A DNA stretch of 64,000 nt from Phaffia rhodozyma (GCA_014706385.1 JACGZH010000001.1:2046001-2110000); one strand, 5' to 3'; shown: positions 1-11,511, numbered from the stretch's first letter. Translations and numbers: made by a program. Notes: generated from the letters alone by a model not told the origin.

Positions 1-1325
1 CCGACTTCAATCGCTCCCTCTCTAGCTCCTCCTCGTGTTTTCGTCTATTCTCCATCTCCTCTTCGTAGAGCGGGTCGTTCTCGCTCTCAAACGTCGGCTT
101 TGGAGTCCAGTTACTGGGCAACGCAGCTTGGGGACCGACAAAGTATACCTTCAGCACCGCCTTGGGGAACATTCGAGAGAGCTGTTCCCAATTGGCCGTA
201 GGCAGAGACGATTCCGATCGAGCACCAAGGATAAAGATTCGGACGACGTTGTTGAGCCCAGGAACAGGCTTAGGAGTCTGCTCAGGGTGAAGAGTCGATC
301 GAAGGGCTGTATATTATCGTTGAATCAATTGCGTTCGTTTGTTTTGTATTGTAAAGACAAGATAGAGGCATCAGGTGAGCTACATAATCAAATTACACCA
401 GACAATCGTGAAGGCTTCTTACCGATCATTGACCGTCGCCCTTCTTGAGTCAGCCGACCAGTTTTCTTAAGGTAAGGACTGAACTGATCAAGCGTGGAGG
501 CAATGGTGATAGGGTAGGTAAGAACTTTGGTCATGTGTCGATAGACACGGAGATTGTCCATGGAGGGGAATGTTCGGGTGTAGAAAAAGGTATCCCAGTT
601 GGTGTAGTTAACGACCTGGTCGTACGGCTGGAAACCTACATTACCGTTGGTTTCAGGATGTCGATTTGCGGACAAATGTCAGTCATTGTGTCAATAAAGA
701 ATAATCAAATGTCCAGGTGACGACGCTGAGAGTCAAGGAGAAAGAAGAGAGAAGGAGGAAGAGAAGGAGACGAACCGGGCAAGTTCTCAAACTCGGCCAG
801 ATATCTTCCGGATCTGAGATCATGCTCATCCTCATTTGCCTCTCTGAGCCTGTCTACATACTTGCCATGTTCCTCATCGGCAAGATAGTGTTCCTCTGAG
901 CAATGTGTTGGCCAACCAGCCTGAGGCGAGTCGAACGTGACCAGATTTCTCTCTCCGAAGTGATCGAGACAGACTGGGCAAGGGGCCATCATCTTGATTC
1001 TCTCTGCCCTCATTCTTAGATCCTCAAAAGGCGAGGTCGAGAGCGGGTGAAACAAGTTATCCTGCTCAAGAATGATCTTTGGATCCGGAGCAGGCTGGTA
1101 CGGAGGTGCAAGAGGTGTGGTCTTTGGGATCGGAGGCTCGTCATCGGCTGTTCCAAGAAGCTTGCTAAGGAATGTCCGGGATTGGAGTTGAGCGCGAGGG
1201 TGGACAAGGAACCGGGTGGTAGCGGTGGTGGTGGTAGCAGAAATCAAGTTCGACCGCAGGCTAGTTTGAGATCGAGCAAAGGATAGATAAGAGCGCGAGG
1301 CTCGATGTGCTAGAGATGCCCTCAT
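1..1325 (-). CDS. MSS51: MSS51-like mitochondrial translational activator (3' end beyond window)
   Basis: Seen: three exons on the minus strand, about 1325-774, 635-429 and 309-1, with coding continuing past the left edge. The first about 60 residues are Arg/Ser/Thr-rich and poor in acidic residues, as in a mitochondrial targeting peptide. A CPVC...HCSEEH segment follows (residues about 115-140), matching the MYND-like zinc region of Mss51. The next exon carries the family signature VVNYTNWDTFFYTR and SMDNLR, then a region ending NNVVRIFILGARSESSLP. Family knowledge: Mss51 acts in mitochondria to activate COX1 mRNA translation and escorts new Cox1 in complex IV assembly. Exon 1 ends in phase 1 before gttcgt and joins a tag acceptor to restore the motif, which fixes the splice. 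The C-terminus is not visible. Identification is strong from motif order. Confidence 0.88.
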
Positions 1326-2028
1326 CTCTATGTGTGGTGTGTGCGTTGGACTATCGACTGAGCTGAGGTGTGAAAGAGTGAGAAAGCCAAAGAGTCAGAG
1401 AAGATGATCAGAAAGAAAAATCCCTCTAGACGAGACGGACGGATTAGGATCGTAACCATGGCTGTGAATGGTTACGGCCATCGATATCGGTGCTACGTAT
1501 GGTGCAAGATGACTAAGCAGCATGGTTCATTTGTTACTTCTCGTAATAAGGACTCGTAACCATCTGTCTGTGCCTTCTTCTCTATCTGATGATGCCTACA
1601 AGGTGGGGGAAACGATCTATGCGCTAGAAGGAACTTGGACACCGGGATGCTTCTTTCGGTTGGCAACAGCAACATGTCTGGCAATTAAGACTGCATCAAC
1701 CAAGATGGGATGAAATACTACTTAGCCAGCTAGCTAGATTGATGTTCATTCGAATGATTCATGCTGTCGATCGCTATCTAACGTCACCCCTAGCTGGCTC
1801 TCATCCGGTCCTCCGCGAAAGAGAGGAATGACGTAAGAATGAGAACTACCCCAGAAAGGCTATCGGATTTCTCCATCTGTACGGTTCAAAAGAAAAAGGA
1901 AATCCTTCTTTTCTTTCTTCTTTCTCTTCTTCTTTCCTTCATCTCATCTCTCACTCTTTCTCTCTAGCCACCACTCCAAACTCACTTCCAACTCCTTTTT
2001 AAAAACAACACACATTTCTCTCTCGACA
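1326..2028. promoter_or_regulatory. Intergenic region between MSS51 and the orphan small gene
   Basis: About 700 bp between divergently transcribed genes, so it should hold both promoters. A T/C-rich tract (about 1905-1990) lies just before the ATG at 2029, as is common for fungal 5' leaders. Short open frames here have no recognisable protein. I see no RNA gene. Confidence 0.4.
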
Positions 2029-2620
2029 ATGTCTCAGCCTGGACCTCCCTCCCCTAGTCAGTATTCGGGCGCATGAGTCCATCTCTCTTTTTTTTTTTTA
2101 AGCCCTCATATTTTCCATCTACTCATCAAAGATCAGGATGGTGCATGTGTTCTACAAGAAGACTCTTACTGACTTTCACTTGTTTCTTCTTTCTCTTACT
2201 TGTTCTCTACTATAAACGTCATCTCTTTGCCAATACAGAGCTTTCTGATACCCAGCCCCTTGGAAAGGGATCCGTTGGTGGCGACAAGCCCCAGGGTGCC
2301 TCTGAAGAGGAGCAGCGACCTGGTTAGTCTTCCTGTTCATCCTGTTTCAAATCGCACTCGCTGCATGTCAGCTAATCCATCTCCTTTTTCTATTGCGTCT
2401 ATTAGATTTCTTTGCTTCCAAGGGAGAGGATTACAAGAAGACCGAGAAGGGATCTTCCGACGAGGTTTGTTTTATTTCTATTTCTCGTGCTTCAACCTCA
2501 TCAGAGACGCTTACCGTTCTTTGCGTGTACTCCTTCCAGTCCGCCTCTGCCGCCTCTGGATCCGCCGATGCCCTCACCAACAAGGCTGATGAAGATAAGG
2601 CTTCCCGAACCAACCCCTAG
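2029..2620 (+). CDS. Small hydrophilic orphan protein, 83 aa, four exons
   Basis: Not recognised. Exons 2029-2056, 2239-2322, 2406-2464 and 2540-2620 join in frame (28+84+59+81 nt) to give 83 residues. All donors are canonical (gtcagt, gttagt, gtttgt) and all acceptors are cag or tag. The product starts MSQPGPPSP and is rich in Gly, Ser, Lys, Asp and Glu. It has no Trp, no Cys and no hydrophobic segment. The middle reads DFFASKGEDYKKTEKGSSDE and the end ALTNKADEDKASRTNP. It is therefore likely disordered and soluble. The composition recalls stress-induced small fungal proteins, but that is only an impression. The first exon is just 28 nt and the first intron (182 nt) could hide another small exon, so the N-terminus is the least certain part. 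A T-rich leader precedes the ATG. Confidence 0.6.
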
Positions 2621-3069
2621 TTTCATCATTTACATAGTCTTCCTATTTGCAACACTTGTATCGATAATATGAATGAATCAATGAACAAACTCGGCAGTCC
2701 CTCTTTCATCTGTAGTGTCACTTCATGTGAATACTTATGTTCAACTCGGACTGAATAAGGAGACATCTTTAGCAAGCTCCCGAACGTTGTTACGATAGTC
2801 ACAAAGCAACTTACCATTCCTGGTTACTCGGCGAATTGCATTGCTTATTTCTCACGTGACATTTATCGGCCTTCTTTTAACCGGTAATCGGTAAATGATA
2901 AACGTTCAGGCCGACTAAGCATATCCCGTTTTCTGCCTTTAAAAGGATTTAGTCTTGATGGATTCCCAGGATGGGTCCTTTCATTCCTCACTCTTGTTCG
3001 ATCTCTGTTGAACGTATCTAGCCTCTGTACATCGCCTTTCATATTACTCCTCTCTGTTGCTTTCAAGAT
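2621..3069. promoter_or_regulatory. Promoter region of the MDR reductase gene
   Basis: About 450 bp between two plus-strand genes. It must contain the 3' end of the small gene and the promoter of the reductase. It has an E-box TCACGTGAC (CACGTG at 2853-2858) about 210 bp before the ATG. A C/T-rich stretch lies immediately before the start codon. Confidence 0.45.
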
Positions 3070-4866
3070 ATGCCTTCCGTTCCCTCTACCTCCGACAAGT
3101 GGATCGTCAGTAACCCTCCCCGCCGCGCGGTCGAGGAGGATACGTTCTCTCTTCAGAAAGACCTGCCCATACCCGAGCTCAAAGATGGAGAACTACTGCT
3201 ACAGAGTCTTTTCTTCTCGAACGATCCCGCTCAGCGAACTTGGATGCAGGCCGGGTTGAAAGTCGAGCGCGCTTACGGACCTGTTGTCAGGAAAGGAGAC
3301 GTCATGGCCAGGTGGGTATTCTATTCTGATACTGTTGTCGTTGTCATTGCTTCTTTTTTTTTGTTCTTAGCAAACAGGATAGACAGACAGAATCGTACTA
3401 AAGAAGAATGTGTTCCTTGTTTTCATCTTCCTGGCATTACGTCTGGTTTTCTCAGTGGTTCTTTGGGAAAAGTTATCAAGAGTCGATCGTCTGACTTCAA
3501 GGAGGGTACGTTGGTGACCTCCTGGGGAGGAGGTTGGTCCGAGTATGCAATTGTTCCTGCGTCCGAGGTCGTCCGTGTGCCGTGAGTCTTCATATCACAT
3601 ATATATCGCGAGTGTCTTCTGATGTGAATCTACCGAAGACTATGCTGAGGTTGTATCTGCTTTGCTACGTTTGACTTTTCTTTTCACCCCTCTTTCATAC
3701 TTCTCTCCTACTGGTAGTGAGATACCTGGCAAGGCGCCTGAGCTTGCTTTGGGCTGTCTGGGAATGACTGGTAAGCCTGACTTTTCCTCTTGCTCTACTC
3801 GTCAAGGATCGACGATCAATACACGGCTTACCTATCCGAAACGACTCCTATGCGCACAGGAATGACCGCTTGGGGTGGGTTATTCGAGGTTGGCAAGATT
3901 CACAAAGATCAGGTCGTCGTTATTTCTGGAGCAGCAGGTGCCACAGGATCTGTCGCCATTCAAGTAAGCCTTTTTCCTCCCCACCACTTCTTTGGTATCC
4001 GTACAGCAAGAATGAACACCGATCGATCCTCTCTGTGCCTTGTTCTTTGTCGTTCAGATCGCAAAGAACATCGTCGGCTGTAAACGAGTGATTGGTATCG
4101 CCGGTGGACCTGAGAAGTGCGCTTGGGTGAAAAAGCTTGGAGCGGATGAGTGTGTGGACTACAAGTCGCCTACGTTCAGGAAAGATCTTATCGCTGCTAC
4201 TCCTGATTTCGTCGATCTGTTCGTTTACTTCTCATTTTCTCTCTGGTATTAGCTGGCCTGCTCTGATAGCGTGACATCCTTGTTGATCAACAACATAGGT
4301 ATTTCGATAATGTCGGAGGAGAAATCCTGAACTTGATGTTCAAGCGAATGGCTAGGTATTCGAAGATCATCGCTTGCGGCGCCATCAGTGGTATGTAATA
4401 TCTATCTTATCTCGCTTTATCTCGGAAATACATACACATGGCGCTCTTAGTAAATTCATCTCTCACAACTCGACCTTGGCGACGTAGGCTACAACGACCC
4501 GACGACTATGAACTTGAACAACTACTTTGAGGTCACTTCAATGAGAATCACCATCCAAGGTTCGTTCGTTCTTCTTCCATATCTGTCCTTTTCTTCTCCG
4601 TTCATATTCTGCGTGCTTCTCTAAATTGATCGACCTTCCTCCCTTACCCCCTTCTTGCAGGATTTATTGTGTTTGACTTTGCGAAAAAGTACAAAGAGTT
4701 CTCCGCAAAGCTGGCCCAGGCGGTGATTGAAGGAAAGATTTCTACCGAGGACTCGTCTACCATTGTCGAGGCTCCATTCCGGGATGTGCCAAAAGTGTGG
4801 CATACGCTCTATACCGGTGGAAATCAGGGAAAGCTGTTGACAAAGATCGTTCCAGCCAAGCTCTGA
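3070..4866 (+). CDS. NADP-dependent MDR oxidoreductase (PTGR/alkenal reductase family)
   Basis: Eight exons (3070-3311, 3456-3581, 3718-3770, 3860-3963, 4058-4218, 4299-4390, 4488-4559, 4661-4866) give 351 aa, the usual size for medium-chain reductases of the prostaglandin reductase/CurA type. Seen: an N-terminal substrate domain with NDPAQRTWM; LGCLGMTGMTAWGGL; then the nucleotide-binding motif VVVISGAAGATGSVAIQIAK and a following GPEKCAWVKKLGADECVDY. The core continues YFDNVGGEILN and the C-terminal segment SMRITIQGFIVFDF. Zinc-binding Cys/His sets are absent, as expected for this subfamily. Family members reduce double bonds of enals/enones with NADPH in the cytosol. The physiological substrate cannot be read from sequence. 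All splice joins are phase-consistent. The gene lies tail-to-tail with URM1. Confidence 0.88.
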
Positions 4867-5041
4867 GTTTATAATCTGTTGCGGTGTACCAACAAGGATG
4901 CCGTTTCGTTCTGTATTGTGGGGTAAAGTTTGTAATATCATGTTGTAAATCATATAACCGTCCTTGATTCTATGTTATTCTGTCTATTTTTTTCTCTCTC
5001 TCCCTGACATATGAGAGGCAAGATGATCGTTCGGTGTAGCC

Positions 5042-6011
5042 TTAACCTCCATGAAGAGTACTGATAAACACACACTCGTCCCCATCCTCTAGCACATACT
5101 CTAGTTCGTGCTCCAACTCCCAGTCGGCTGTACAAGCAATGTACGAAAGGACAAGTTATCGACTAAGTCAGAACAACATCGCGCATCTTCTCAAATCTAT
5201 TGACTCTCGATCCTAACAAGTCAAATACGTACTATCGTTGATCAACACAAGAATTCCAGGTCGGCTGTGAGAGGTGACAGGGAGAGGACAAGGTCGTCCG
5301 TTCCAAGACAAGGAGTTCAAAAGAAGTAGAGAGAAAGATCGCCCAGACCAACACAGATAACGGGTTCAGTTAGATTTTCAGGGTAATAGGTTCGTTTCCT
5401 TCCCCGGGAAGAGAAAGACAAGACATACACAGTCTCTCCCTCTCTAAATAATTCTTCTCTCTCCTGGAGAACGTTCTTGGCAAGAAATTCGATCAAGAAC
5501 CTCATATCGGTCGGTCGTTCAGCCATCGTTGCTGTTGAAGGTGCGGTTGCCGGAATTCTGAGGTTGTGTCGAGGCTGTTTAGAAAACAACAAGTCGAGTC
5601 CTCCACTGATTTGTTTTGTAAGGTTGAAGAATCACAAGGTTGATGAAGATGAACAAGGAGGTTTTCTTGGTTAGCTTGTGTAGTCTACAGAAGGTGAGTT
5701 CTATCCAGCCTAGCCTTGAACGGCTGCTTCAGTCATTTTGGTTCGGCCTCTAGATTGCCAGTATCATATCATGATCTTGTTCAAGATGTCTCTTTCCTTA
5801 GCAGAAGAACAGGAGGAAGAAGGAAAAGAAGAAGAGAGAAAGCAAAGGAAGCGAAAAGAGCAAGGAAAGGTGCTTACCCGAACTCGACCTTGACGCTTAG
5901 TGTCTTTCCTGCCGACTCGCCGGCAACGTCTTCGCCCGACCGCACACTCGATATATCCTGAGCCTCAATTCCAGCTCCTGGTCGCTGGTAGCCTAGCCCG
6001 TTGATGCTCAT
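5042..6011 (-). CDS. URM1: Ubiquitin-related modifier 1 (sulfur carrier)
   Basis: Four exons on the minus strand (6011-5878, 5605-5429, 5264-5233, 5127-5042) encode 142 aa. Motifs in order: [17 protein letters not shown] near residue 35; [34 protein letters not shown]; and the C-terminal VFISTLHGG followed by stop. The terminal Gly-Gly is the residue pair that is thiocarboxylated. Family knowledge: with Uba4, Urm1 donates sulfur for 2-thiolation of wobble uridine in cytosolic tRNAs and can be conjugated to proteins. It is longer than the about 100-aa yeast protein because of an N-terminal extension of about 35 residues and a Thr/Ala/Pro-rich loop after the first strand. The phase-2 join GG|T at exon 2 restores the conserved [10 protein letters not shown]. 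It is divergent from the ferredoxin gene with 367 bp between starts. Confidence 0.92.
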
Positions 6012-6378
6012 GGTGTGTTTATCGATGCTAGTGTACGTGATGGATGAGGGAGCGCAAGAGAAAGGATTTCCATCGAAAGAGGGTGTTCTGATTGGCCTGG
6101 CTGTGCGATTTTTTTCGTCTTCATCCGTTTTTCTTCATTCGTTTCTTTCTCTCATCCAACCATTTGCCAATCACCCATCAGCCATCGTCTCGTTTTGTCC
6201 CGTTTCGTTTCAGGTAGGATCGTATGATCTCCATAACTCTATGCGTTCGAGATCGTGTACTCATACTGTTCTTTTTGAATATCCCTTGTGGCTCCCTTGT
6301 CCAATTAAGCCGTCTCTAGTTGACTTCATCCATCCATCCACCCACACACGTAATCGAGAAATCTAACCGGCAAACACT
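6012..6378. promoter_or_regulatory. Shared URM1/YAH1 divergent promoter region
   Basis: The 367 bp between the two start codons must carry both promoters. It contains T/C-rich runs and repeated catccatccacccacacac near the YAH1 side. No CACGTG or ACGCGT box is seen. Confidence 0.45.
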
Positions 6379-7599
6379 ATGTCTATCCGAACGTTCACTC
6401 GTCGTGCTCTTATGCCCACTCTTTCCCGAGCCTCTTGCTCTTCAACTTCTGCCTTCGCTTCGGTTTCATCAGCATCAGCTCTTTCCTCATTCTCCGATCT
6501 CAGACGGTCAACCACTCTGTTTCCCTGTTCTCTTGCCGGCCGATCGTTCTCTAGCTCTCCTAGTCAGTGTCTTGCCGTTGTTTGTCACTCAAGGGAACGA
6601 TTTTGTCAACAGTACTGATCTCTTGATAACTTCTCTCTTTGGTTGGACTCCATAATCTCTGGGTTCATCCGGTATTCCTTCTTGCCTCTTTCTTCCTTTC
6701 ACATTTTCTGGGAAAAATCTTTTGTGACTCGGTGATCACCGACGAAACCAGTTTCGTTTCATGGTGATTGGACTCCACCCGAGCCTGGAAAGGGGTTCGT
6801 CTACTCGTTTTTTTTTAATACTACCCATGGATGCCATCGCTTGAACAAGATCTGCTCGCTTACTTTGCATCCATTGTTGTTCATTGATGGTCTACATAGA
6901 GTCAAGGTCATCTACAAGGATTCGAAAGGAAAGGTCCTCAGGGAAGTTATGGCGAACGAAGGCGACGACCTATTGACGCTAGCCCATGAGCACGATGTCG
7001 ATCTAGAAGGTTCGTCTGTTCATTTTGTTCCTTCTCAAAACAGTATCCGTTCTGGTTGATCCTCGAAGGCTTTCCGTTGAAGTGGGGTATGTGAGCGTAG
7101 TCAAAAGCTATCATCAATCTGACCATTTTGTTTTCTCACCCTAAATTGGAACAAATATATAGGTGCATGCGAGCGATCGGTTGCTTGTTCGACATGTCAT
7201 GTTATCCTCGAACCAGAAATGTACGATGCGATTGAAGAGCCGTCGGATGAGGAAAACGACATGCTAGACCTCGCTTTCGGCTTAACCGATACGTACGTTG
7301 TTTTTTTCTCTTTCTCTCCTCTCTTCTGTTTTTTTTTGGCCATATTTGGAGAAATTTAGTGTAGCATGCTGACTCGGTCTCTTCCTGTTTGGCCTGATTT
7401 CTCGGTCCGTTTCCTGTTGACGCGCACGTACGCACATCTGTCCCTCCTCGATTGCAACTGTTGCAAACCAACAAAAAAAAACAGATCTCGTCTAGGTTGT
7501 CAAGTGATCGTGACGAAAGAGATGGATGGGATCTCTGTCTCTTTGCCGAGCGCGACGAGAAACATGTTTGTGGACGGCGCAAAGCCGACAAAGCATTAA
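6379..7599 (+). CDS. YAH1: Mitochondrial [2Fe-2S] ferredoxin (adrenodoxin type)
   Basis: Five exons (6379-6562, 6752-6794, 6900-7009, 7163-7292, 7485-7599) give 193 aa. The first about 60 residues are Ser/Arg-rich with few acids ([19 protein letters not shown]...), a clear mitochondrial presequence. The small second exon supplies [14 protein letters not shown]. The ferredoxin core follows: [32 protein letters not shown], then the cluster ligands C-x5-C-x2-C in [10 protein letters not shown] and the fourth Cys in LGCQV. The C-terminus reads [12 protein letters not shown]. Family knowledge: Yah1 receives electrons from Arh1 and feeds Fe-S cluster assembly on Isu1 and haem A synthesis in the matrix. 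ISD11, a partner in the same pathway, lies elsewhere in this window. All four ligands are intact. Confidence 0.93.
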
Positions 7600-7986
7600 A
7601 TCAAAAGACCGTTGGATCGCTCGTTGTCACCTTACTATCGTTGCCTATCAATCATTATTATACTTATCAATCTTTATCGAGGCATTCATATCAAACGTTC
7701 TCTTCTTTGGGAGCTGTATCAAGCGCATGTATCTCTGCGCAAACGAGACAACTAGGTTCGAAGCGACGTTTTGATATATATATATTCTTTTTTTCTTTCA
7801 CTTTGAGGTCCTTCCCCTATTCGAAAGAAGAGGAAGGGGAAGACCTGTACAATTAGAAAATAGCCCATTGATCTAAAATTCTAGCTGAAGTTGCGGCAGA
7901 GAATAAACCTGGTCTACACATATGAGAAAAGAGGAGAGAATCTAATCTCTCTCCTCTTCTGAAGATGATTCAAGTAGGAGCCTCTC
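7600..7986. other. Convergent 3' intergenic region YAH1/ZUO1
   Basis: About 390 bp between two converging genes. It is AT-rich around 7780-7800 and 7850-7880 and should contain both 3' UTRs and polyadenylation sites. I see no gene or structured RNA. Confidence 0.35.
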
Positions 7987-9939
7987 CTACTTGAACTGAA
8001 CAAACTTGGCGTCCTCAGTCTTTCCAGCGGCGACGGCCTTGGCAACCCAACCTGCCAAAGCAGCCTTAACGGCCCCAGCATCGGTTCCAGCCTTCTCCAC
8101 ATCATCCTTGACAGACTTGACCTCTTCCGGCTCGAGCGAAGCGCAAAGCGAATCAAGCTCGTTCAAGGAAGCCTCAATTGCAGAGGCAGAAGGAGCCTGA
8201 CCGGCGGGCTGGAAGTAGTTGACGTTAGTGATAGAGGTCTGGATGGCCTTCTTGAACTTCTTGAGGTTCTTTCGGGCGGCCTCCTTGGCCTTCTTAGCGG
8301 CTTCACGAGCGGCCTAGAGGATAATGAAAAGGAAAGGGAGGCCGTAAGACGATGAACAATACGAGAAGGACGAATCAAGAACAAGAGAAAGAAAGGGGAA
8401 AAGAAAACACAAGACGTACCTTGTCCTCGACAGAGTTCTTCTTAGCCTCCTCAGCAGCCTTGGCCTCCTCAGCCTTCTTCTTGTCCTCGGCCTCCTTAAC
8501 AGCCTTGGGGTCGAGCTTGACAGGGGCCTTTCCCTTGTTCTTCTTTGCGTCTCGAGCGGCCTTCTCCTCAGCTCGGATTCGCTTGATTCGGGGATCGACT
8601 GCGAGAACGTTGTCGACAAGCTCTCGGAGTCGGGTGTTGTCATCCTTCTTTCTTCGAGCTCGCTCGGACTTGTTCTTCTTCTCAGTGAATCGCTTGTCGT
8701 CTCGGCTGGATTGAGAACAGTGTACGAAAGCAGGTCCGGTCAGTCAAAGCCTCTCACCGACAGACGCGCGCCGTTATATAGAGAAGAGCGAGAAGAACGA
8801 AAGAACGAAAGAAAGGAACAAACCTGTCGGATCCCTCGTTGACCTCTTTATCGTGCCACTCGAACGATCGCCAAGAGTCAAAGTTATACCAGAAATCGTA
8901 GAAACCCTCGACTTCCTGCTTTGAGCTCTCCATGTTGCCCAAAGAAGGAACGGGCTGCTTCTTGGAGAATCGACCCTCTCGGTCGAACACAGGTCCGAAG
9001 GCCTTGACTATAGAGAGGATGGAAAAAAGTAGCCCGAAGAGTGGAGGTATCAGTCTTGTTTTCAAGGAGAGGGTTAAAGAGAAGATAACGAGAGAATACT
9101 GACTGAAGTTCTCGGGCTTGACAGACTTGGGGTCGGGGATAAAGTCCTCGATCTCCCAATCGATGGAATCGAACTGTCGTCGTCGGTCCAAGTTGGTAAG
9201 GGTCTCGTGGGCTACACAGTCAGATGGAAAAATAGATTAGTTGGCGAAACTTTAATAGAGACGTAGGTCAAACAATAAATTCCGACGAACCCTTCTGGAT
9301 GCACTTGAAGAAAGAATCGTTGTTGGCGTCTCCGGAGTTGGCCTTCTTGTCGGGGTGGTGTCGAAGGACCTTTCGTCGGTCTGTCAGGGGAAGGAGAAGA
9401 AAAGACACGTTAAGAGTTGTTCAGTCACCAAACCTCGGAAGGATGGACTTCTGCAGAGAAATCAAGAAACTTACGAGCGACTCGGATGTGGTCATCGTTG
9501 GCCTTGTACCTCATGTGTCCCAAACCAAGAACGGCGTAGTGATCCTGCTTCTTCCATTCCTTCGCGTCGAGATCCAAAACATCACGGCTCTCCTGCTCCT
9601 CTCCGAGTCCATCAAACTCGGGTCCGAGCTCCTCCTCAGTAGACTTGGAAGCGAGGGAAGCGGCGTGGGAAGAGTGGACCTCGTCATCCTCGGCAAAAGA
9701 TCGCTGGAGCTTGGTTCGAACGGTTGATCGGATGAAGGAGGGTCCGGCAGGGAAGATCGAGTGCTTAGTGGGGGCTTATGAATAAAGAAAGAGCAAGTTG
9801 AGTATCAATCTCTGCGGCTGAAAGGACCAAAAACAAGAACAATTCTCTTACAGGAAAGCTTTCCGGCCGACTTGGACGACTCGGACCAGTTGGAGGGCAA
9901 GGCTCCTAGGCTAACGGGCAAAGTAAGAGAAGCAGACAT
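7987..9939 (-). CDS. ZUO1: Zuotin, ribosome-associated J-domain protein
   Basis: About seven exons on the minus strand, starting [20 protein letters not shown] and ending KFVQFK-stop. The J domain spans [20 protein letters not shown] and continues over an intron into [10 protein letters not shown], so the HPD motif that stimulates Hsp70 is intact. After it come [20 protein letters not shown] and [18 protein letters not shown], both hallmarks of zuotin/MPP11. A highly charged Lys/Ala/Glu region (about residues 280-370) matches the rRNA-binding middle domain. The last about 80 residues resemble the four-helix C-terminal bundle. Family knowledge: zuotin pairs with Ssz1 as RAC, sits at the ribosomal exit tunnel and stimulates Ssb folding of nascent chains. 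SANT domains, present in animal homologues, are not visible. Divergent from RSA3 with about 200 bp between starts. Confidence 0.93.
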
Positions 9940-10145
9940 CGTGTGTTGTACGGATCTGGTGATGAGTGTTGAAATCTAGAGAAGGAAAAAAGCGAGCGAC
10001 TCCCAAAAAAAAAGAAGAAAAAATGACGGAGCTTGAAAACTTGAAATTGCTATTTGTTGCTTCTGTTGCACGACATTCACTCACTCACTTACTTACTTGC
10101 TCACATCCACACAACCCTCTACACACCCCAGCTTAAAGGTAAAGA
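9940..10145. promoter_or_regulatory. Shared ZUO1/RSA3 divergent promoter
   Basis: Only 206 bp separate the two ATGs. Both genes serve ribosome function, so co-regulation is plausible but inferred. It contains repeated cactcacttacttacttgctcac near 10080-10100. Confidence 0.45.
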
Positions 10146-11152
10146 ATGCCCCCAAAGGACGTTAACACAAAGACAAAGAGGCGAGCGCGAAAGAGAAATC
10201 GTCGGGTGGCATCCGATAGTTCTTCCTCGTCGTCGTCCGGTTCAGATTCATCATCCGATGAAGAGGCTCCTCTCGTCCCGGCTTTGTTGGCAGCAAGAGC
10301 AGCGAAAGGAAAGGAAAGAGCTTTTGGTGCAGAAGGATCTGTCCCTTTAGCTGCGGTGGTCGCTCAGGTTCAAGCCGATGAAGACGACAGTAGTAGTGAT
10401 GAATCCTCGTCTTCCTCTTCCTCTTCTTCCTCCGCCTCGTCCTCGTCCTCTTCATCAAGCGCTTCGTCTGCAAGCTCGACCCAAAAACCAAACACGACCC
10501 AACCGAAACTTGCCCTCAACCCGAACTCATCCTCTACCACCAACACAACCACACCCGCTTTGAGCCGACCTAAACCCAGCAGGACCTCCCGTTCCCCTTC
10601 ACCTCCTCCGGCTAGAATCCCTTCGTTCTTTAATACCTCAACTAGACCTTCTTTCCTTCCTGCTCCCCCTGCTGCTTCGGAGGTAAACTCTGCTTCTAAC
10701 TCGACAAAAGACTTGGCAAAAGAAGATACAGAAGAAGAGTTGAAGAGAAAGAAGTTCAGAGAGTTTTGGATGGGCAAGATGGTTGTCGGGTTTGGTCAAG
10801 ATCTCGACACTGTTCGTCAGGTTCGTTCCCCATGTTTCTCTTTCCCTCCTCTCTTACTTCGTTTAATGGATCCTAACCGATTTATATCTCCCTCCTTGCC
10901 CTCAATCTGATTATTTGCCTTCTCTCCGCTGGTATTGAAATTGATAATCTTTGACTGTTCCCTCCTCCACTCGCACAGGAGCCAAGCCTGACATCATCTA
11001 GGCTTAACCTACTGATCAACTCCCTTACTTCGGGTATCGACGTGTTCTCTACTGGCGCTAGTACCAACACGAACGGTCGTTCTGATGGACCCGATGGAGG
11101 AGACGAGAAGATGGAAGTTGATGAACGGGATGTCGTGCTTGGAAAGATATGA
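10146..11152 (+). CDS. RSA3: Ribosome assembly protein Rsa3
   Basis: Two exons (10146-10820, 10979-11152) give 282 aa. The N-terminal two thirds is low complexity: a basic start (TKTKRRARKRNRR), an acidic/Ser block, and long poly-Ser tracts around residues 80-115. The conserved part is at the end: KFREFWMGKMVVGFGQDLDT, then across the intron EPSLTSSRLNLLINSLTSG and DVFSTGA. That matches the Rsa3 domain, in which a FW.....GF..DL helix precedes a short LL..L..G helix. Family knowledge: Rsa3 is a nucleolar factor in early 60S ribosome assembly with Dbp6. The Ser-rich tracts could be phosphorylated by CK2 because many are followed by Asp/Glu, but that is inference. Convergent with the F-box gene. 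Confidence 0.82.
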
Positions 11153-11511
11153 ACATAAATACAGAGTACAAAAATGTAAAATGATACCTTTTCGTCCTCT
11201 CGTACCTCCCAGATTCTTTATAGGGGTCTTTTTTTCTTTTTCCTTTTAACAAAGGAGCTCAAAGCTCGTGGTCGAGGCTGAAACGGAGAAGGTGGAGAGT
11301 TACAACGCGCATGGATATAGATAGCACAGATGAGACCAGCGTCACACCAGGAAAATAAAGGGATACAATTTCTTTCTTTTTTACGAGCGGTTGACACAAC
11401 AGAAAATGGAAGAAATTAAACAAAGAAGAAGAGGTAAGACAAGACGAAACAAGTGGGTGATAAGAAAGAAAGAGAGAAAGATGGTAGGAATCTCAAACAC
11501 AAAGAAACCTT
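11153..11511. other. Convergent 3' intergenic region RSA3/F-box gene
   Basis: About 360 bp of A/G-rich sequence between converging stops. I see nothing beyond probable 3' UTRs. Confidence 0.35.

Noticed and set aside
6563..6751. Possible intronic snoRNA or tRNA in the long YAH1 intron (ggttcatccgg)
   Set aside because: No paired A/B boxes or acceptor stem, and no convincing C/D box pair with terminal stem.
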